Shown one piece after another: positions 8,930-18,320 of a stretch of 64,000 nucleotides of DNA. Source of the DNA: Candidatus Poribacteria bacterium (lineage in GTDB: Bacteria; Poribacteria; WGA-4E; WGA-3G). The number at the start of each line of letters is the position of its first letter. The stretch's first letter is position 1. The translations under genes and the position numbers were made by a program. Where the stretch lies: contig JAPPES010000059.1 of NCBI GenBank assembly GCA_028824125.1, positions 22,420 through 86,419 on the forward strand, written 5' to 3'. Below the pieces are notes generated by a model. The model was not told the DNA's origin. It made no database searches and was given only the letters and a program-made list of their open reading frames with translations.

Positions 8930-10483
8930 TTATGCATAGGATATTCGCTTAACTCTTCTCTCCAAAATTTCCATTTCTTCAAGGATAGCAGCGATAAGGT
9001 GTGCTTTATCAGCTGCATAAGTAGGATTATCCCACTGATTGACTCGTTCGGACGGATCGTTTTCTAAATCGTAGAGTTCTCCATACGGATGTCCACAATA
9101 CCACGTCAACTTTCGCGTGTCAGTCACAATGGTTTTGAGGCGTAAACCTTGTGGGTCGTCCACACATTCAATCAATAGTGAATCTCGTACGGACTCCTGT
9201 TTTCCAGTAAGCATCGGCATTGCATCTACACCGTCAGTATCTGATGGGATCGGTAATCCCGCAGCTGCAAGCACAGTTGGCACAATATCAACATGGCTGA
9301 ACAGTGCGTGTGTCCGCTGTTCAGATGGAATCATTGCAGGATACCGCATCAAAGTCGGCACACGGACAAGCTGCTCGTAATGGAATGGCCCTTTCATCCA
9401 AAGGCCATGATCTCCAAGCAGTTCACCATGATCTGTGGTAAACAGGACTAATGTATTATCACGCAATCCACATTCATCAAGACACGATAAGATACGCCCC
9501 ATCTCCTGATCAATAATCTTCACCATATTGTAATAGTATGCTCTTCCGAGTCGTGCGTCGTGTTCCGAAACTTTGCGAAAATCAGCACCGCCACCTTGCC
9601 CTGCAATAGCAAACTTGCCACGGATTTTTGACTTACTCAGTTGTCCACAACGCGCTTCCATAAAATGAGGTGGTTTGTCAGCCAACTCACCTTCAACGAA
9701 GTCTGGCAGTGGCACCTCTGCGGGATCAACACGTTCTTCAAATTCAGTTGGGACACAGTGCGGATGGTGCGGGTCTTGAAAACCGACTGCCAATAAAAAT
9801 GGCTTATCGGTAGGATGGTTCGTCAAAAAGTCTATTGTACGGTCAGCAGTCCAAACACTGTTGTGGTATTTTAAGGGTATATCCCAATCGTGTGCGCCGC
9901 CACCAAATCCCACTTGTGAGAGACGTCTCGCTTTGCTATAACTTGCAAAGGTTTGTTCAGAAATTTGAGATCGCACCCATTCACCGTAATGTCCGGCGAT
10001 GCCGTAAGTTGCATGACCAAGTGCCAACTCCACCGTCTCAAATCCATAATATGGACCGCGAAATTCGGGATACCGATCTGTATTGTTTCGTGTTTCAATT
10101 GATTGCTCTGGAGAAGCACCGAAAGGTTGAAAATGTGCTTTGCCAATGTAGTGTGTGCGATATCCGACATCTAAGAGACGATGTGAGATCATCGGTTCGT
10201 CGTCTGGGACGTTCATGCCAACGTTCCACGCCCCGTGGCGGCTCACATACTTTCCCGTAAAGATTGAGGCGCGGGCGGGTGTACACACAGGATTTGCACA
10301 GTAGGCACGTTCAAAACATATACCTTCTGAAGCGAATTTATCTAAATGTGGTGTATCTGTAAATGTTGAACCGTAGCAGCTGAGACTATCTGTCCGCTGT
10401 TGATCGGTCGTGATGATAATTATATTCGGACGTTGTACGTTCACAAGTATATGTTTTGCAAAATAGATTGAGTGTTTGAGCAA
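8930..10483 (-). CDS. Type I (formylglycine) sulfatase
   Basis: This protein of about 505-517 residues is an arylsulfatase-family hydrolase that removes sulfate esters, usually from sulfated polysaccharides. It shows 'RPNIIIITTDQQR' with metal-binding Asp, the modification motif 'CTPAR' (Cys67 in the longest frame, to be converted to formylglycine), 'GKYVSRHG', 'GYRTHYIGKAH', 'TDHGELLGDHGLW' and 'KGPFHYEQLVRVP'. The start is uncertain: the TTG at 10481-10483 and a GTG at 10442-10444, just before the homology, both lack a clear ribosome site. No obvious signal peptide is seen, so location is unclear. It needs a formylglycine-generating enzyme, not seen here. Confidence 0.9.
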   Translation of the reverse strand: MLKHSIYFAKHILVNVQRPNIIIITTDQQRTDSLSCYGSTFTDTPHLDKFASEGICFERAYCANPVCTPARASIFTGKYVSRHGAWNVGMNVPDDEPMISHRLLDVGYRTHYIGKAHFQPFGASPEQSIETRNNTDRYPEFRGPYYGFETVELALGHATYGIAGHYGEWVRSQISEQTFASYSKARRLSQVGFGGGAHDWDIPLKYHNSVWTADRTIDFLTNHPTDKPFLLAVGFQDPHHPHCVPTEFEERVDPAEVPLPDFVEGELADKPPHFMEARCGQLSKSKIRGKFAIAGQGGGADFRKVSEHDARLGRAYYYNMVKIIDQEMGRILSCLDECGLRDNTLVLFTTDHGELLGDHGLWMKGPFHYEQLVRVPTLMRYPAMIPSEQRTHALFSHVDIVPTVLAAAGLPIPSDTDGVDAMPMLTGKQESVRDSLLIECVDDPQGLRLKTIVTDTRKLTWYCGHPYGELYDLENDPSERVNQWDNPTYAADKAHLIAAILEEMEILERRVKRISYA

Positions 10484-10510
10484 ACACTACGAATTATGTT
10501 AATAGACATG

Positions 10511-10643
10511 ACTTACGCATTCCCCTTGATAAGGGGGTAAAAGCCGCTATTTCAGTGATTTATCTCCCCATACGCTATCGCTATGGGGGCCCGCCCCCTA
10601 AGTCCCCCTTATCAAGGAGGACTTTAAGAAAAAATGCGTAAGT
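10511..10643. repeat. MITE-like palindromic element (133 bp)
   Basis: The ends are inverted: ACTTACGCAT at 10511-10520 and ATGCGTAAGT at 10634-10643. Inside lie CCCCTTGATAAGGGGG, its partner CCCCCTTATCAAGG, and a hairpin CCCCATA...TATGGGG. No coding capacity. Probably a non-autonomous mobile or REP-like element downstream of both flanking genes. Confidence 0.65.
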
Positions 10644-10658
10644 CCTGAATAGATATAA

Positions 10659-10693
10659 TTTTGTAGGCACAGTTTACAACCGTGCCTACAAAA
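10659..10693. terminator. Bidirectional intrinsic terminator
   Basis: A perfect 12-pair stem (TTTTGTAGGCAC / GTGCCTACAAAA) with an 11-base loop lies 18 bp beyond the BCCT stop codon. The T-run is part of the stem on each strand, so it can act in both directions; it should end the porin-BCCT transcript. Confidence 0.65.
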
Positions 10694-10711
10694 GAGCACC
10701 ACACTAAATTC

Positions 10712-12349
10712 TTAATTTTCATATTGGGATTGGGATTCACGTCTTTCCTTGATAAGCCCAACCAAGACGCAAGCACCCATCCCTAACAGCACAATTGCAA
10801 AGGGAAAACCTGTTGCGAGCGAGGCAGCTTGTAACGCCTTTAACCCGCCGCCAAGTAGTAGTGCGATTGCAACTAATCCCTCTACAGTACACCAGAACAC
10901 ACGTTGTGGGACCGGCGCGTCAACCTTACCGCCTGCTGCTATAATATCAATGATTAGAGAGCCAGAGTCTGACGAGGTAACGAAAAAGATAATTGTCAGT
11001 AACATGGCAACAGATCCAAGCAGTAATGTCCACGGTAGTTCATCAAACATTTTGAAGAGAGCAATTGGATAATCATATGCCTCAACTTTTTCGGTTACGC
11101 CAGTGTAGCCATCGGCGAGGAATTGGTGGATAGCAGTGCCGCCAAAAGCACTGAACCAGATTAAACATAACAGCGTCGGGAGCAGAAGCACAAAGATTAC
11201 GAACTCGCGAACTGTGCGCCCCTTTGATATGCGTGCGATGAACGTGCCGATGAATGGAGCCCAAGCAATCCACCATGCCCAATAGAACGTCGTCCAATCG
11301 TGAAAAAAGCCAGTATCCTCGCGCCCGATCCAGTTGCTGAGCGGCACAATCTTCATGATATAAGTGCCAATTCCGGTGAAGAAACTGCGGAATATGTAGA
11401 GTGTTGGACCGAGAATAAAAACAGCCAAGAGCAATAAAAACGCGAGAATTATGTTGAACTGACTGAGACGTTTAATACCGACGTTAATACCTGTAATCAC
11501 TGAAACCAATGCTATTGCAGTAATTACAACGATCAGCAAGACCATGGTGAGGGAGCTAGCCGGAATCCCATACAGATAGTCAAGCCCGGAGGTTACCTGT
11601 TGCACCCCTAAGCCGAGAGAGGTCGCGAGTCCAAAGATACCTGCGAATATCGCGAACGTATCAATGATGTGACCGGTCCAACCCCAGATGCGGTCACCGA
11701 ATATGGGATAAAACGCTGATCGGATGAGGAGCGGTAATCCACGGTTGTAGGCAAAAAACGCGAGGGCGAGTCCAACAACACCGTAAATTGCCCATCCTTG
11801 TAAACCCCAGTGGAAAACCGTCGTCGCTATACCTACAGAAGCCGCGGTCTGAACCTTAGGATCTCCAGCGTCGGGGACATTTTCAGCGTTGTAGACCGTC
11901 TCTGCATTGTAAACCGTTTCGGTTCCCAGCGGCGAATAGGAGCCACCCTGAAAATAGGTAACCGGTTCTGACACGCCAAAGAACAGAAGTCCAATACCCA
12001 CGCCTGCAGCAAAAAGCATGGCAAGCCATGTTAGATAAGAGTATTCTGGTTTTGCATCTGCTCCTCCGAGACGCACTTTGCCGAGTGGCGAGAGTGCCAC
12101 AACCAGACAAAAGATAAAAACAAGGTTGGTAGTGATCATGAACAACCAGTCGAGGTTCGTGGTGAGCCAAACTCTGAGATCTCCAAAGAGTTTTGTCGCA
12201 CCTTCTTGAAAGACGAGAGACCCAATGATAAAGGCAACAATAGTGATACTGGAAATCACGAATACAGGTGTTAAGTAAATATCTAAACCGAATAACTTTC
12301 TGTATTTCCGTTCCTCCATATATTGCGGTTGTTTTCCTTCTTCGTTCAT
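10712..12349 (-). CDS. BCCT family betaine/carnitine/choline-type transporter
   Basis: This 545-residue inner-membrane protein takes up betaine-like quaternary or sulfonium compounds using ion gradients. Twelve hydrophobic segments are visible. Family hallmarks are 'AAGVGIGLLFFGVSEPVTYF', 'FHWGLQGWAIYGVVGLALAF', the signature 'WWIAWAPFIGTFIARISKGR' followed by TVREF, and 'FVTSSDSGSLIID'. An AAGGAG ribosome site precedes the ATG. The N-terminal tail is short and no long osmosensing C-terminal tail is present, unlike BetP. The upstream gene is a porin with a 70-bp gap, so the pair may move a solute across both membranes. Substrate cannot be assigned. Confidence 0.93.
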   Translation of the reverse strand: MNEEGKQPQYMEERKYRKLFGLDIYLTPVFVISSITIVAFIIGSLVFQEGATKLFGDLRVWLTTNLDWLFMITTNLVFIFCLVVALSPLGKVRLGGADAKPEYSYLTWLAMLFAAGVGIGLLFFGVSEPVTYFQGGSYSPLGTETVYNAETVYNAENVPDAGDPKVQTAASVGIATTVFHWGLQGWAIYGVVGLALAFFAYNRGLPLLIRSAFYPIFGDRIWGWTGHIIDTFAIFAGIFGLATSLGLGVQQVTSGLDYLYGIPASSLTMVLLIVVITAIALVSVITGINVGIKRLSQFNIILAFLLLLAVFILGPTLYIFRSFFTGIGTYIMKIVPLSNWIGREDTGFFHDWTTFYWAWWIAWAPFIGTFIARISKGRTVREFVIFVLLLPTLLCLIWFSAFGGTAIHQFLADGYTGVTEKVEAYDYPIALFKMFDELPWTLLLGSVAMLLTIIFFVTSSDSGSLIIDIIAAGGKVDAPVPQRVFWCTVEGLVAIALLLGGGLKALQAASLATGFPFAIVLLGMGACVLVGLIKERRESQSQYEN

Positions 12350-12371
12350 TTCAATATTCTCCTTTTAGAGA

Positions 12372-12400
12372 GGTGAGCGCGCTTTGTTAGCGCGTTCACC
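12372..12400 (-). promoter_or_regulatory. Hairpin in the porin-BCCT spacer
   Basis: GGTGAGCGCGC and GCGCGTTCACC can pair over 11 bases around a seven-base loop (one G-T pair). It lies between the porin stop and the BCCT start and has no T-run, so it may be an RNA processing or stability element that sets the porin:transporter ratio. It adjoins the short motif TTCACCTTAGGATA (12395-12408). Confidence 0.5.
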
Positions 12401-12419
12401 TTAGGATAGCGTCCACTGA

Positions 12420-13667
12420 TTAGAAATAATAACCGAAGTTAAGGTTTAGTCTATAATTCTGCTTCTTATCATCGTAATCTTCGTTTGCAGCGAGATCACC
12501 AGCACCATCGTTCCCAACAAAGGGGTTACCATCTGAGACTGCAAAATCACTATAGACATAGAGTGAACCGAATAACGTCCAACTTGCCCCGATTGCTATA
12601 AGCGTACTCGGGTTATAGTCCTCTGCTGTTTTTATGATAGAACTCCATTCCACATAAGGTGTGACACTGTCAAGCCATGAGATACCTGATGTATTAATGC
12701 CATTGTATCGCAGCGATACAGCCGGTATCATTCCGTTAGATGCAACGGGGGATGCATAATCGTAAGCTCCCATGAGAATTGTATCACCGTTGCCCCAAGG
12801 CGTTTCGTCAGCTATAATATGGTCGTAATAGGAGAACTGTGAAAAGAGCGTAAAGTTGGCATACGAGTTTTTCATGTGTGCGGAAAACGCGTAGTGACTT
12901 CCGTTCTCATCGTCCCCGACATTCGTTGCTTTGAGTAACCCGTATTGAAACGACACACCTACGTCAGCGATATTCTCAACGGCGTAGATTGCGCGAACGT
13001 TAAATTGATGTTGCTCATCATAGCCTTCTTCATCATCTCCATCCTCACCAATTCTCCGTGTTACAACGTCATAAGCATAGCGAGAACTGTTGAGGCTATA
13101 ATCCCCGTCGGTTTGGAATTCGCTTTGTAAATAGTACGCGACATCATACGTCAACTTGTCAAAAGAACCGGTCCATCTGACACCTAAATCAGGATCATCT
13201 GAGAGACCGACATAAAAATGCTGGTCAAAAAACCAACTTGAAGAAACACCGTAAGGTCCTGGACCAAAAGGTACACGGACAATACCTGCCTTAAGTGAAC
13301 CTAAGTCTTCCAAATTATAGCCTAACCATGCAGTATGTATCATACTGTATCCGCTGGAAGATCCGAACCATCTTGGATACCAACGGTATTCCAATCTACC
13401 AATGATGTTATTAAAGTCAAGGTCGGCATTGATACGGAGAATCTCAAGATCGACATCGCCAATACCATCGCCTCTGCCATCTGTGTAAGTTCCGTATACG
13501 TAATTGGCCCGCATCGCCCCACCGATTTTTATAGGACTTTTCTTAGGTTCTGCTGCCTCAACAGCTTCTGCGGTTTCTTCGGTAGTATCAGCGATCGCGA
13601 ATGAAGCAAAAATTAGCAAAAACGCAATACCGAAGCCGAAAAAGTGTTGATATTTCCGATTTTTCAT
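12420..13667 (-). CDS. Outer-membrane porin-like beta-barrel protein
   Basis: The 415-residue product has an N-terminal signal peptide (cleavage likely after 'FASFAIA', about residue 26), a short acidic linker, then alternating beta-strand patterns and a terminal aromatic residue ('NLNFGYYF'), which is typical of barrels assembled by BamA. Segments such as 'LEILRINADLDF' and 'HTAWLGYNLEDLGSLKAGIV' resemble phosphate-selective porin O/P-type proteins. TAAGGAGG precedes the ATG. The BCCT transporter gene follows 70 bp downstream, so this barrel probably admits the same solute through the outer membrane. Confidence 0.82.
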   Translation of the reverse strand: MKNRKYQHFFGFGIAFLLIFASFAIADTTEETAEAVEAAEPKKSPIKIGGAMRANYVYGTYTDGRGDGIGDVDLEILRINADLDFNNIIGRLEYRWYPRWFGSSSGYSMIHTAWLGYNLEDLGSLKAGIVRVPFGPGPYGVSSSWFFDQHFYVGLSDDPDLGVRWTGSFDKLTYDVAYYLQSEFQTDGDYSLNSSRYAYDVVTRRIGEDGDDEEGYDEQHQFNVRAIYAVENIADVGVSFQYGLLKATNVGDDENGSHYAFSAHMKNSYANFTLFSQFSYYDHIIADETPWGNGDTILMGAYDYASPVASNGMIPAVSLRYNGINTSGISWLDSVTPYVEWSSIIKTAEDYNPSTLIAIGASWTLFGSLYVYSDFAVSDGNPFVGNDGAGDLAANEDYDDKKQNYRLNLNFGYYF

Positions 13668-13801
13668 ACTTTCCTCCTTAGGTAAGTAATACTCTCTAAG
13701 AGGGGTTTGCCTAAATAACGATGCAGAAGCGGACGAACCCTCTCAACCGCGCGCTACCGCAAGCAATTTTGATATAATACCATAAACACCAAAAAAGTTA
13801 A

Positions 13802-13838
13802 ACAAAAAACTCGTCCACAATCAAGTTGTGGACGAGTC
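13802..13838 (-). terminator. Rho-independent terminator
   Basis: The minus strand reads ACTCGTCCACAA, a five-base loop, TTGTGGACGAGT, then six T residues: a perfect 12-pair stem and T-run just past the stop of the 13846-15738 gene. Confidence 0.9.
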
Positions 13839-13845
13839 TTAAGTG

Positions 13846-15738
13846 CTATTGCATCTGTCCCATTCCAGACATCATCGCAAAGGTTTGAACCAACTGCTTG
13901 AAGTCGCCAAGGGTGAAAAGTAGTTTAGCACCAACTCCACCATCTTGAACTTTCCCTGAAATGCCGATGCTATAGGCTTCGGGAATGCCTCCGAGAATAG
14001 CTGTGAATATCTGCATTTGTGCTGCAACGTTAGGATCAGTCTTTGCCGCCATATTCATAATACTTTTCGCTAAGGCTAAGGGGGAAATTCCTAAAAACAA
14101 GTTGTTTTCCCTTCCCAACTTCTCAATGAGTTTTTGGTAACTCATGTTTTCAGATAAACTTTCGCCTATTTTCGCTTTGCTATCAAGTGCTGCCTTAACC
14201 AGTTCTGGACCACCTACACCGAAGAAGAGATGACCTTCTGAAAAAGCATAAGACCATTGCCATTCCTGGGGAATAAGATTTACAGTTTCAGGTGGCATAT
14301 CAACGAAAACAGCACCGAAATTGGGAAAAACCAGTGTTTTAATTTCAACATCGTTATGCATTATTGGGTCTCCAACATAAACCCCATCATAAATGCTAAG
14401 CTGCGGCAGATCTCCCAATGAATCTCGCATGATTTGCATTGTTTTCTGGAGTAAATCCAGGAACTGGTTTTCATAATAGTCTTTTACCTTTTGCTCATCT
14501 TTCAATGAGTAGATAACGAGATAATCGGGAATAAAACTATCTTTAAAGTTGGCGGTGAAACTCCATTCATCCCCCATAGATTCATAAACACTTGTCATCT
14601 GTTGAAGAAGGTCCTCAAAATCTTTACCCTGTTCTTCATTTTCTTCCAAAAAAGGCTTTATCCAAGCCAGACTCATGTCTGCCAGTAACTTTTGGTTGCC
14701 TTGGAATGCCCCATTAATGAAGGCACCGTTTGGCAAATGATCGAGTAGTACAAATTCATTTGGAGTGAGTTCCTTTAATTTTGTTTGAATTTTTCCATCA
14801 GTTTTGAATTGCAGGAACGTTGCAAGCTGCACATCAGTCCCTTCAACTTGAAGTGTGGCGCCGATAGATCTTAACTCTTCAATAAAATCTATAATCGTGC
14901 TAAACACACTTTCCATCATCGGAACTGCAGCCATGGATGCTGGATCGCTTTCAATGGTATCAATTGATGAAAATAATTCTTCTTTCAGTTTTTCACTAAA
15001 GGGGGCGATGATAGATTCGAGATCAAAGTGAACGGCTAACTGATCAGTCTCTTTTTGGATATTAGTTAGAAATGAAGCGTAATGTTGATTCGCTAAGATA
15101 GACTTCATTGTCCCTTTACTAATATCAATGACGTTTTGACAGATTTCTGGTTGTTCCGAGAAGACAAGTGTGTTCTCCAAAATAGCGAAGCTGCCACTAC
15201 CTTCAGCAGAACTCCAATAGGTTTCGCCATTATATTGGATAGGTTCACTTCCTTCTGCTTCAGCCTCAATTTCCTGTTTCATTGCCTCTGGGTCAGTTAG
15301 ATGTGCGGTTGCGGAAAGACTGAGCGGGTCCAAACTCGTTAGGAAAACAGCAAAATCTTGGTTCAGATCCAAGCCGATCTCTTCTAATTCGGCTAAACTT
15401 TCAAAGCCGGCACCGAAGGAACTTGCCAAAATTTGGGCGAGGAGCTCTGGGGATTCGCCAGCTTGTGGGACAAGCTCTGATGCTACAGCGTTAATTCTGT
15501 CGTCTAAATCAAGTAAACTGGGACAATAGATTACACCTAAGGTGGTTTCAGGTATTAAATGGAGGACACTGTCTTTAGGAATTTCAAGGGGGGCAACCTC
15601 GGATTTTTGGGAGGTCGTGCCTACCTCGTGACCATCAGCCTGTGCAATGTTAATTGGTTGGGTTACAAAATAAGTGCCGAATAAAATAGTTGTCAAGAAT
15701 GCAACCACAAAAAGTGGTAAAGTGAAACGTTTGTTCAT
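13846..15738 (-). CDS. Large exported protein, DUF3352-like
   Basis: The 630-residue protein starts at the ATG at 15736-15738, with AAGGAG about ten bases upstream; a GTG 27 bases earlier is less likely. A hydrophobic N-terminal segment (about residues 8-28) acts as signal peptide or anchor. The rest is a soluble alpha/beta protein with segments such as 'VLHLIPETTLGVIYCPSLLD' and 'LPNGAFINGAFQGNQKL'. The order resembles DUF3352-type exported proteins known mainly from planctomycetes and relatives; this is a visual match only. No catalytic motif is recognised. A strong terminator follows, so it ends its transcript. Confidence 0.7.
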   Translation of the reverse strand: MNKRFTLPLFVVAFLTTILFGTYFVTQPINIAQADGHEVGTTSQKSEVAPLEIPKDSVLHLIPETTLGVIYCPSLLDLDDRINAVASELVPQAGESPELLAQILASSFGAGFESLAELEEIGLDLNQDFAVFLTSLDPLSLSATAHLTDPEAMKQEIEAEAEGSEPIQYNGETYWSSAEGSGSFAILENTLVFSEQPEICQNVIDISKGTMKSILANQHYASFLTNIQKETDQLAVHFDLESIIAPFSEKLKEELFSSIDTIESDPASMAAVPMMESVFSTIIDFIEELRSIGATLQVEGTDVQLATFLQFKTDGKIQTKLKELTPNEFVLLDHLPNGAFINGAFQGNQKLLADMSLAWIKPFLEENEEQGKDFEDLLQQMTSVYESMGDEWSFTANFKDSFIPDYLVIYSLKDEQKVKDYYENQFLDLLQKTMQIMRDSLGDLPQLSIYDGVYVGDPIMHNDVEIKTLVFPNFGAVFVDMPPETVNLIPQEWQWSYAFSEGHLFFGVGGPELVKAALDSKAKIGESLSENMSYQKLIEKLGRENNLFLGISPLALAKSIMNMAAKTDPNVAAQMQIFTAILGGIPEAYSIGISGKVQDGGVGAKLLFTLGDFKQLVQTFAMMSGMGQMQ

Positions 15739-15800
15739 TTCTATTTTCTCCTTAGAGTCAGACACGCCAATAGCATATCTGATCCGAATGGGTGTTATTT

Positions 15801-16883
15801 TTAGCTTTTCGAGATTTTTGCTTCAAGTGCGTCAATCTCAGCGTTAGATGTCAGAACACTGATTTCGACTTCATAGTGGCGGCGACCGCCAGGTTCAATA
15901 TGTTGTAAGGTTCCGCGTTCACGCTCCAATGCACGACCTTCAACTCGGCAGTTTGAGGGTTCTAACCCCATCACATAGTTGCCTTGACCACACAGCTTCC
16001 ATTGGACAAAGTGTGGGAATTGTGTTTTGTGGTATCGCACAGCGATTCCAATGCCTTGACCGCCCTTAAAACTCCGGTTGATGAGGGCAACGCGAATGTG
16101 ATTGTCAACATCAGGTACCATTTCATGATAGTAGACCCGTTCTTGAAAATCAACAGTGGGTGGTTCCCCCAAGTTATAATTTGATAAATTGTTTTTAGCG
16201 TGTTCATCTCGAGGTGTTACCTGGGAGGAAGGGGCTATGAGTTCACTTCCATCTGCAAGTATTGGGAAACCGATGTTAATATGGAAAAGGTACATGTGTG
16301 GACAATCCTGATATCCAAGGTTTTCAACAATATCTTCAATATGCAGTTTATTCGATCCTAATTCTGTCCAGATACGACGCGTACGGCACAAATGCTCACC
16401 TAATGCGGCGGTTTCTGTAACCTTTCCTTGCACCCACAGGATGTAACGGTCACCTTCCCAACGGCTATCTACCCAAACATTTTTCGCAGGAATATGAGAA
16501 ACTCTGCCGTGCAGTCCAAGTTCTATGTCTTCATCTACGTTAGGTGCCCCAGCTTGTGTCATACCACATGTTGTAAGCAACCCGCCATAAAATCCACGCA
16601 ACCATCCGAGCCCTTCCGGTTCATAATGTGCTGCCGCCACATCGCCAGTACCTGAACGCCAACATAATGGGATTCCGTTATAATTGGCATAAGATATATC
16701 CAAACCGCGGTTTGGAAGAACAGTAAAATTCAAACCTGAACCTGTTCGAAAACCGATTGCATCCGTGCCCTTTTCGTTTCCATCAGTCAGTTGGTATATC
16801 TTAGCCTCAGCTACTTGTGATATATCCCCCAAGTGGCGAAGCAGTTGTATTCTCTCATAAGCTTCTCCAAATAGATGTATCAA
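15801..16883 (-). CDS. DUF4432 / aldose 1-epimerase-like protein
   Basis: This 360-residue protein has the galactose-mutarotase fold pattern of the DUF4432 group: 'FTVLPNRGLDISYANYNG', 'GGLLTTCGMTQAGAP', 'LGLHGRVSHIPAKNVW', 'ENLGYQDCPHMYLFHINIGF' and 'VMGLEPSNCRVEGR'. Such proteins bind or interconvert aldose anomers or related sugars. His residues in 'LHGRVSH' and 'LFHINIG' are candidates for the active site. I use the TTG start at 16881-16883, which has AAGGAG ten bases upstream. It lies 62 bp before the exported protein gene and may share a transcript. Exact substrate unknown. Confidence 0.85.
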   Translation of the reverse strand: MIHLFGEAYERIQLLRHLGDISQVAEAKIYQLTDGNEKGTDAIGFRTGSGLNFTVLPNRGLDISYANYNGIPLCWRSGTGDVAAAHYEPEGLGWLRGFYGGLLTTCGMTQAGAPNVDEDIELGLHGRVSHIPAKNVWVDSRWEGDRYILWVQGKVTETAALGEHLCRTRRIWTELGSNKLHIEDIVENLGYQDCPHMYLFHINIGFPILADGSELIAPSSQVTPRDEHAKNNLSNYNLGEPPTVDFQERVYYHEMVPDVDNHIRVALINRSFKGGQGIGIAVRYHKTQFPHFVQWKLCGQGNYVMGLEPSNCRVEGRALERERGTLQHIEPGGRRHYEVEISVLTSNAEIDALEAKISKS

Positions 16884-17035
16884 ATCATCACTCTCCTTAG
16901 CGTTACAGATGTGTGAATCAGATCAAGTTCTCTTAATTGTGGGAATTGTAGCATAAACGCATAGAAAACACAAGCACGGATTTCTAACCATATTGAGAAA
17001 CAACTATGAAAAAAGATAGAAAAAAATAGCAGACC

Positions 17036-18202
17036 TTATACTTCCGAACGCAAAATCTCTGCTGCTTTATATATCGTTTGCAGCTTTTGGACGGCAATTT
17101 CTGTTGTATTTACGGGACGATCAGCAAAGGTGCCAAATCCACAATCTGGATTGAGATATATCTGTTCAGGACTCCTATGCTTTAAGAGTGCATGCACCTT
17201 AGCTAACACGAAATCAACAGATTCAACTTCGGTGGTACGCGGATCAACTACACCCAGTCCAATCTCTTTGTCCGCAGGAAGTTCACCGAGAACGTCAATG
17301 CTGCCAGCGCGTTCTGTTGCATATTCCAACACAAACTGATTAACGTTCATTTGGCTAAAATATGGGATCAGCAAGTCATAGGAACCACGAAGCAACACAT
17401 CTTCCTGCTGACTCCAGTTTCCACGGCAGACATGCAGTCCCGTTTTTATTTTTCCATTTATTCCTTCAACGACGCGATTCATTAGTTGTACCGCGAAATC
17501 AAGCTCCTCCTCTGGGCTGCTCTTTTCTGAAAGTGCGGCACACATAAATGTGTGGGTTTCATGCGGTCCTGTAAAAGCAACTTCAGTCAATACAGGTTCA
17601 TCAAACTGCACAAATTCGCAGCCTGCCTCCCGTAACTCATGCAATTCTTCTCTTAGAATAGCTACCACATCATCACCAAGGGATTCTTTATCAGGATAAA
17701 ATTCGTAGGAGAGCTTCTTAACCCACATTGAACGGGTCAATAGATACGGACCGGGAAGTGTAACCTTGATAGGTTTTGTTGTGTGCTGTTTAAGGAAAAA
17801 ATAGTCGTTTCGTACAAGCGGCGAGATACGTTTTAATTTTCCATCAACAACCGGATTTTTTAGCGCAAAAGCAGGTACGTCTAATGCATTAAGTAGTTGT
17901 TCAAATGCTGCTTTGTCTTCAACATAGTCAAGCATTTCTGCAAGCGTCATCAATCGGATGCCGTCTATACACTGTGTAATAAAGGAATAAAAGTTGTCGC
18001 GTCGTTGTTCTCCATCACTGACGATATCAACGCCGTTTGCTTCTTGCAATTTCAGACTTTCGATCACCGCATCGTCTGCGATCATATTGAAGTCAGTATC
18101 TGTAACACGCCCCTTCTGTCTGTTGCGCAATGCCCGTGCTACCGTTCTTGAACGTGGCATGCTTCCGACAACGGTCACGGGAAACTTTGGTAAATTATTC
18201 AT
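17036..18202 (-). CDS. Cobalamin-independent methionine synthase II family (MetE C-terminal-like) methyltransferase
   Basis: The 388-residue protein resembles the zinc-binding catalytic half of MetE, not the full-length enzyme. Visible motifs are 'VVGSMPRSRTV', 'GVDIVSDGEQRRDNFYSF', 'EFVQFDEPVL', 'GLHVCRGNW' (His and Cys zinc ligands) and 'NPDCGFG' (second Cys). The family transfers methyl or related one-carbon groups to thiols; the short form lacks the N-terminal folate-binding half, so the methyl donor is unclear. The ATG at 18200-18202 has AGGAAGGAGG upstream. It stands between an epimerase and an AccA-like gene, with no functional link visible. Confidence 0.88.
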   Translation of the reverse strand: MNNLPKFPVTVVGSMPRSRTVARALRNRQKGRVTDTDFNMIADDAVIESLKLQEANGVDIVSDGEQRRDNFYSFITQCIDGIRLMTLAEMLDYVEDKAAFEQLLNALDVPAFALKNPVVDGKLKRISPLVRNDYFFLKQHTTKPIKVTLPGPYLLTRSMWVKKLSYEFYPDKESLGDDVVAILREELHELREAGCEFVQFDEPVLTEVAFTGPHETHTFMCAALSEKSSPEEELDFAVQLMNRVVEGINGKIKTGLHVCRGNWSQQEDVLLRGSYDLLIPYFSQMNVNQFVLEYATERAGSIDVLGELPADKEIGLGVVDPRTTEVESVDFVLAKVHALLKHRSPEQIYLNPDCGFGTFADRPVNTTEIAVQKLQTIYKAAEILRSEV

Positions 18203-18320
18203 GGTGCCTACCTCCTTCCTATTGTATGAACTCAAACAAAGTTTGTTGGATAATTACAACCAACAACAATTAGTTTGTTTGCAATTGTTATTAATTTCCG
18301 TAAGTCTTATTGAATTATCT

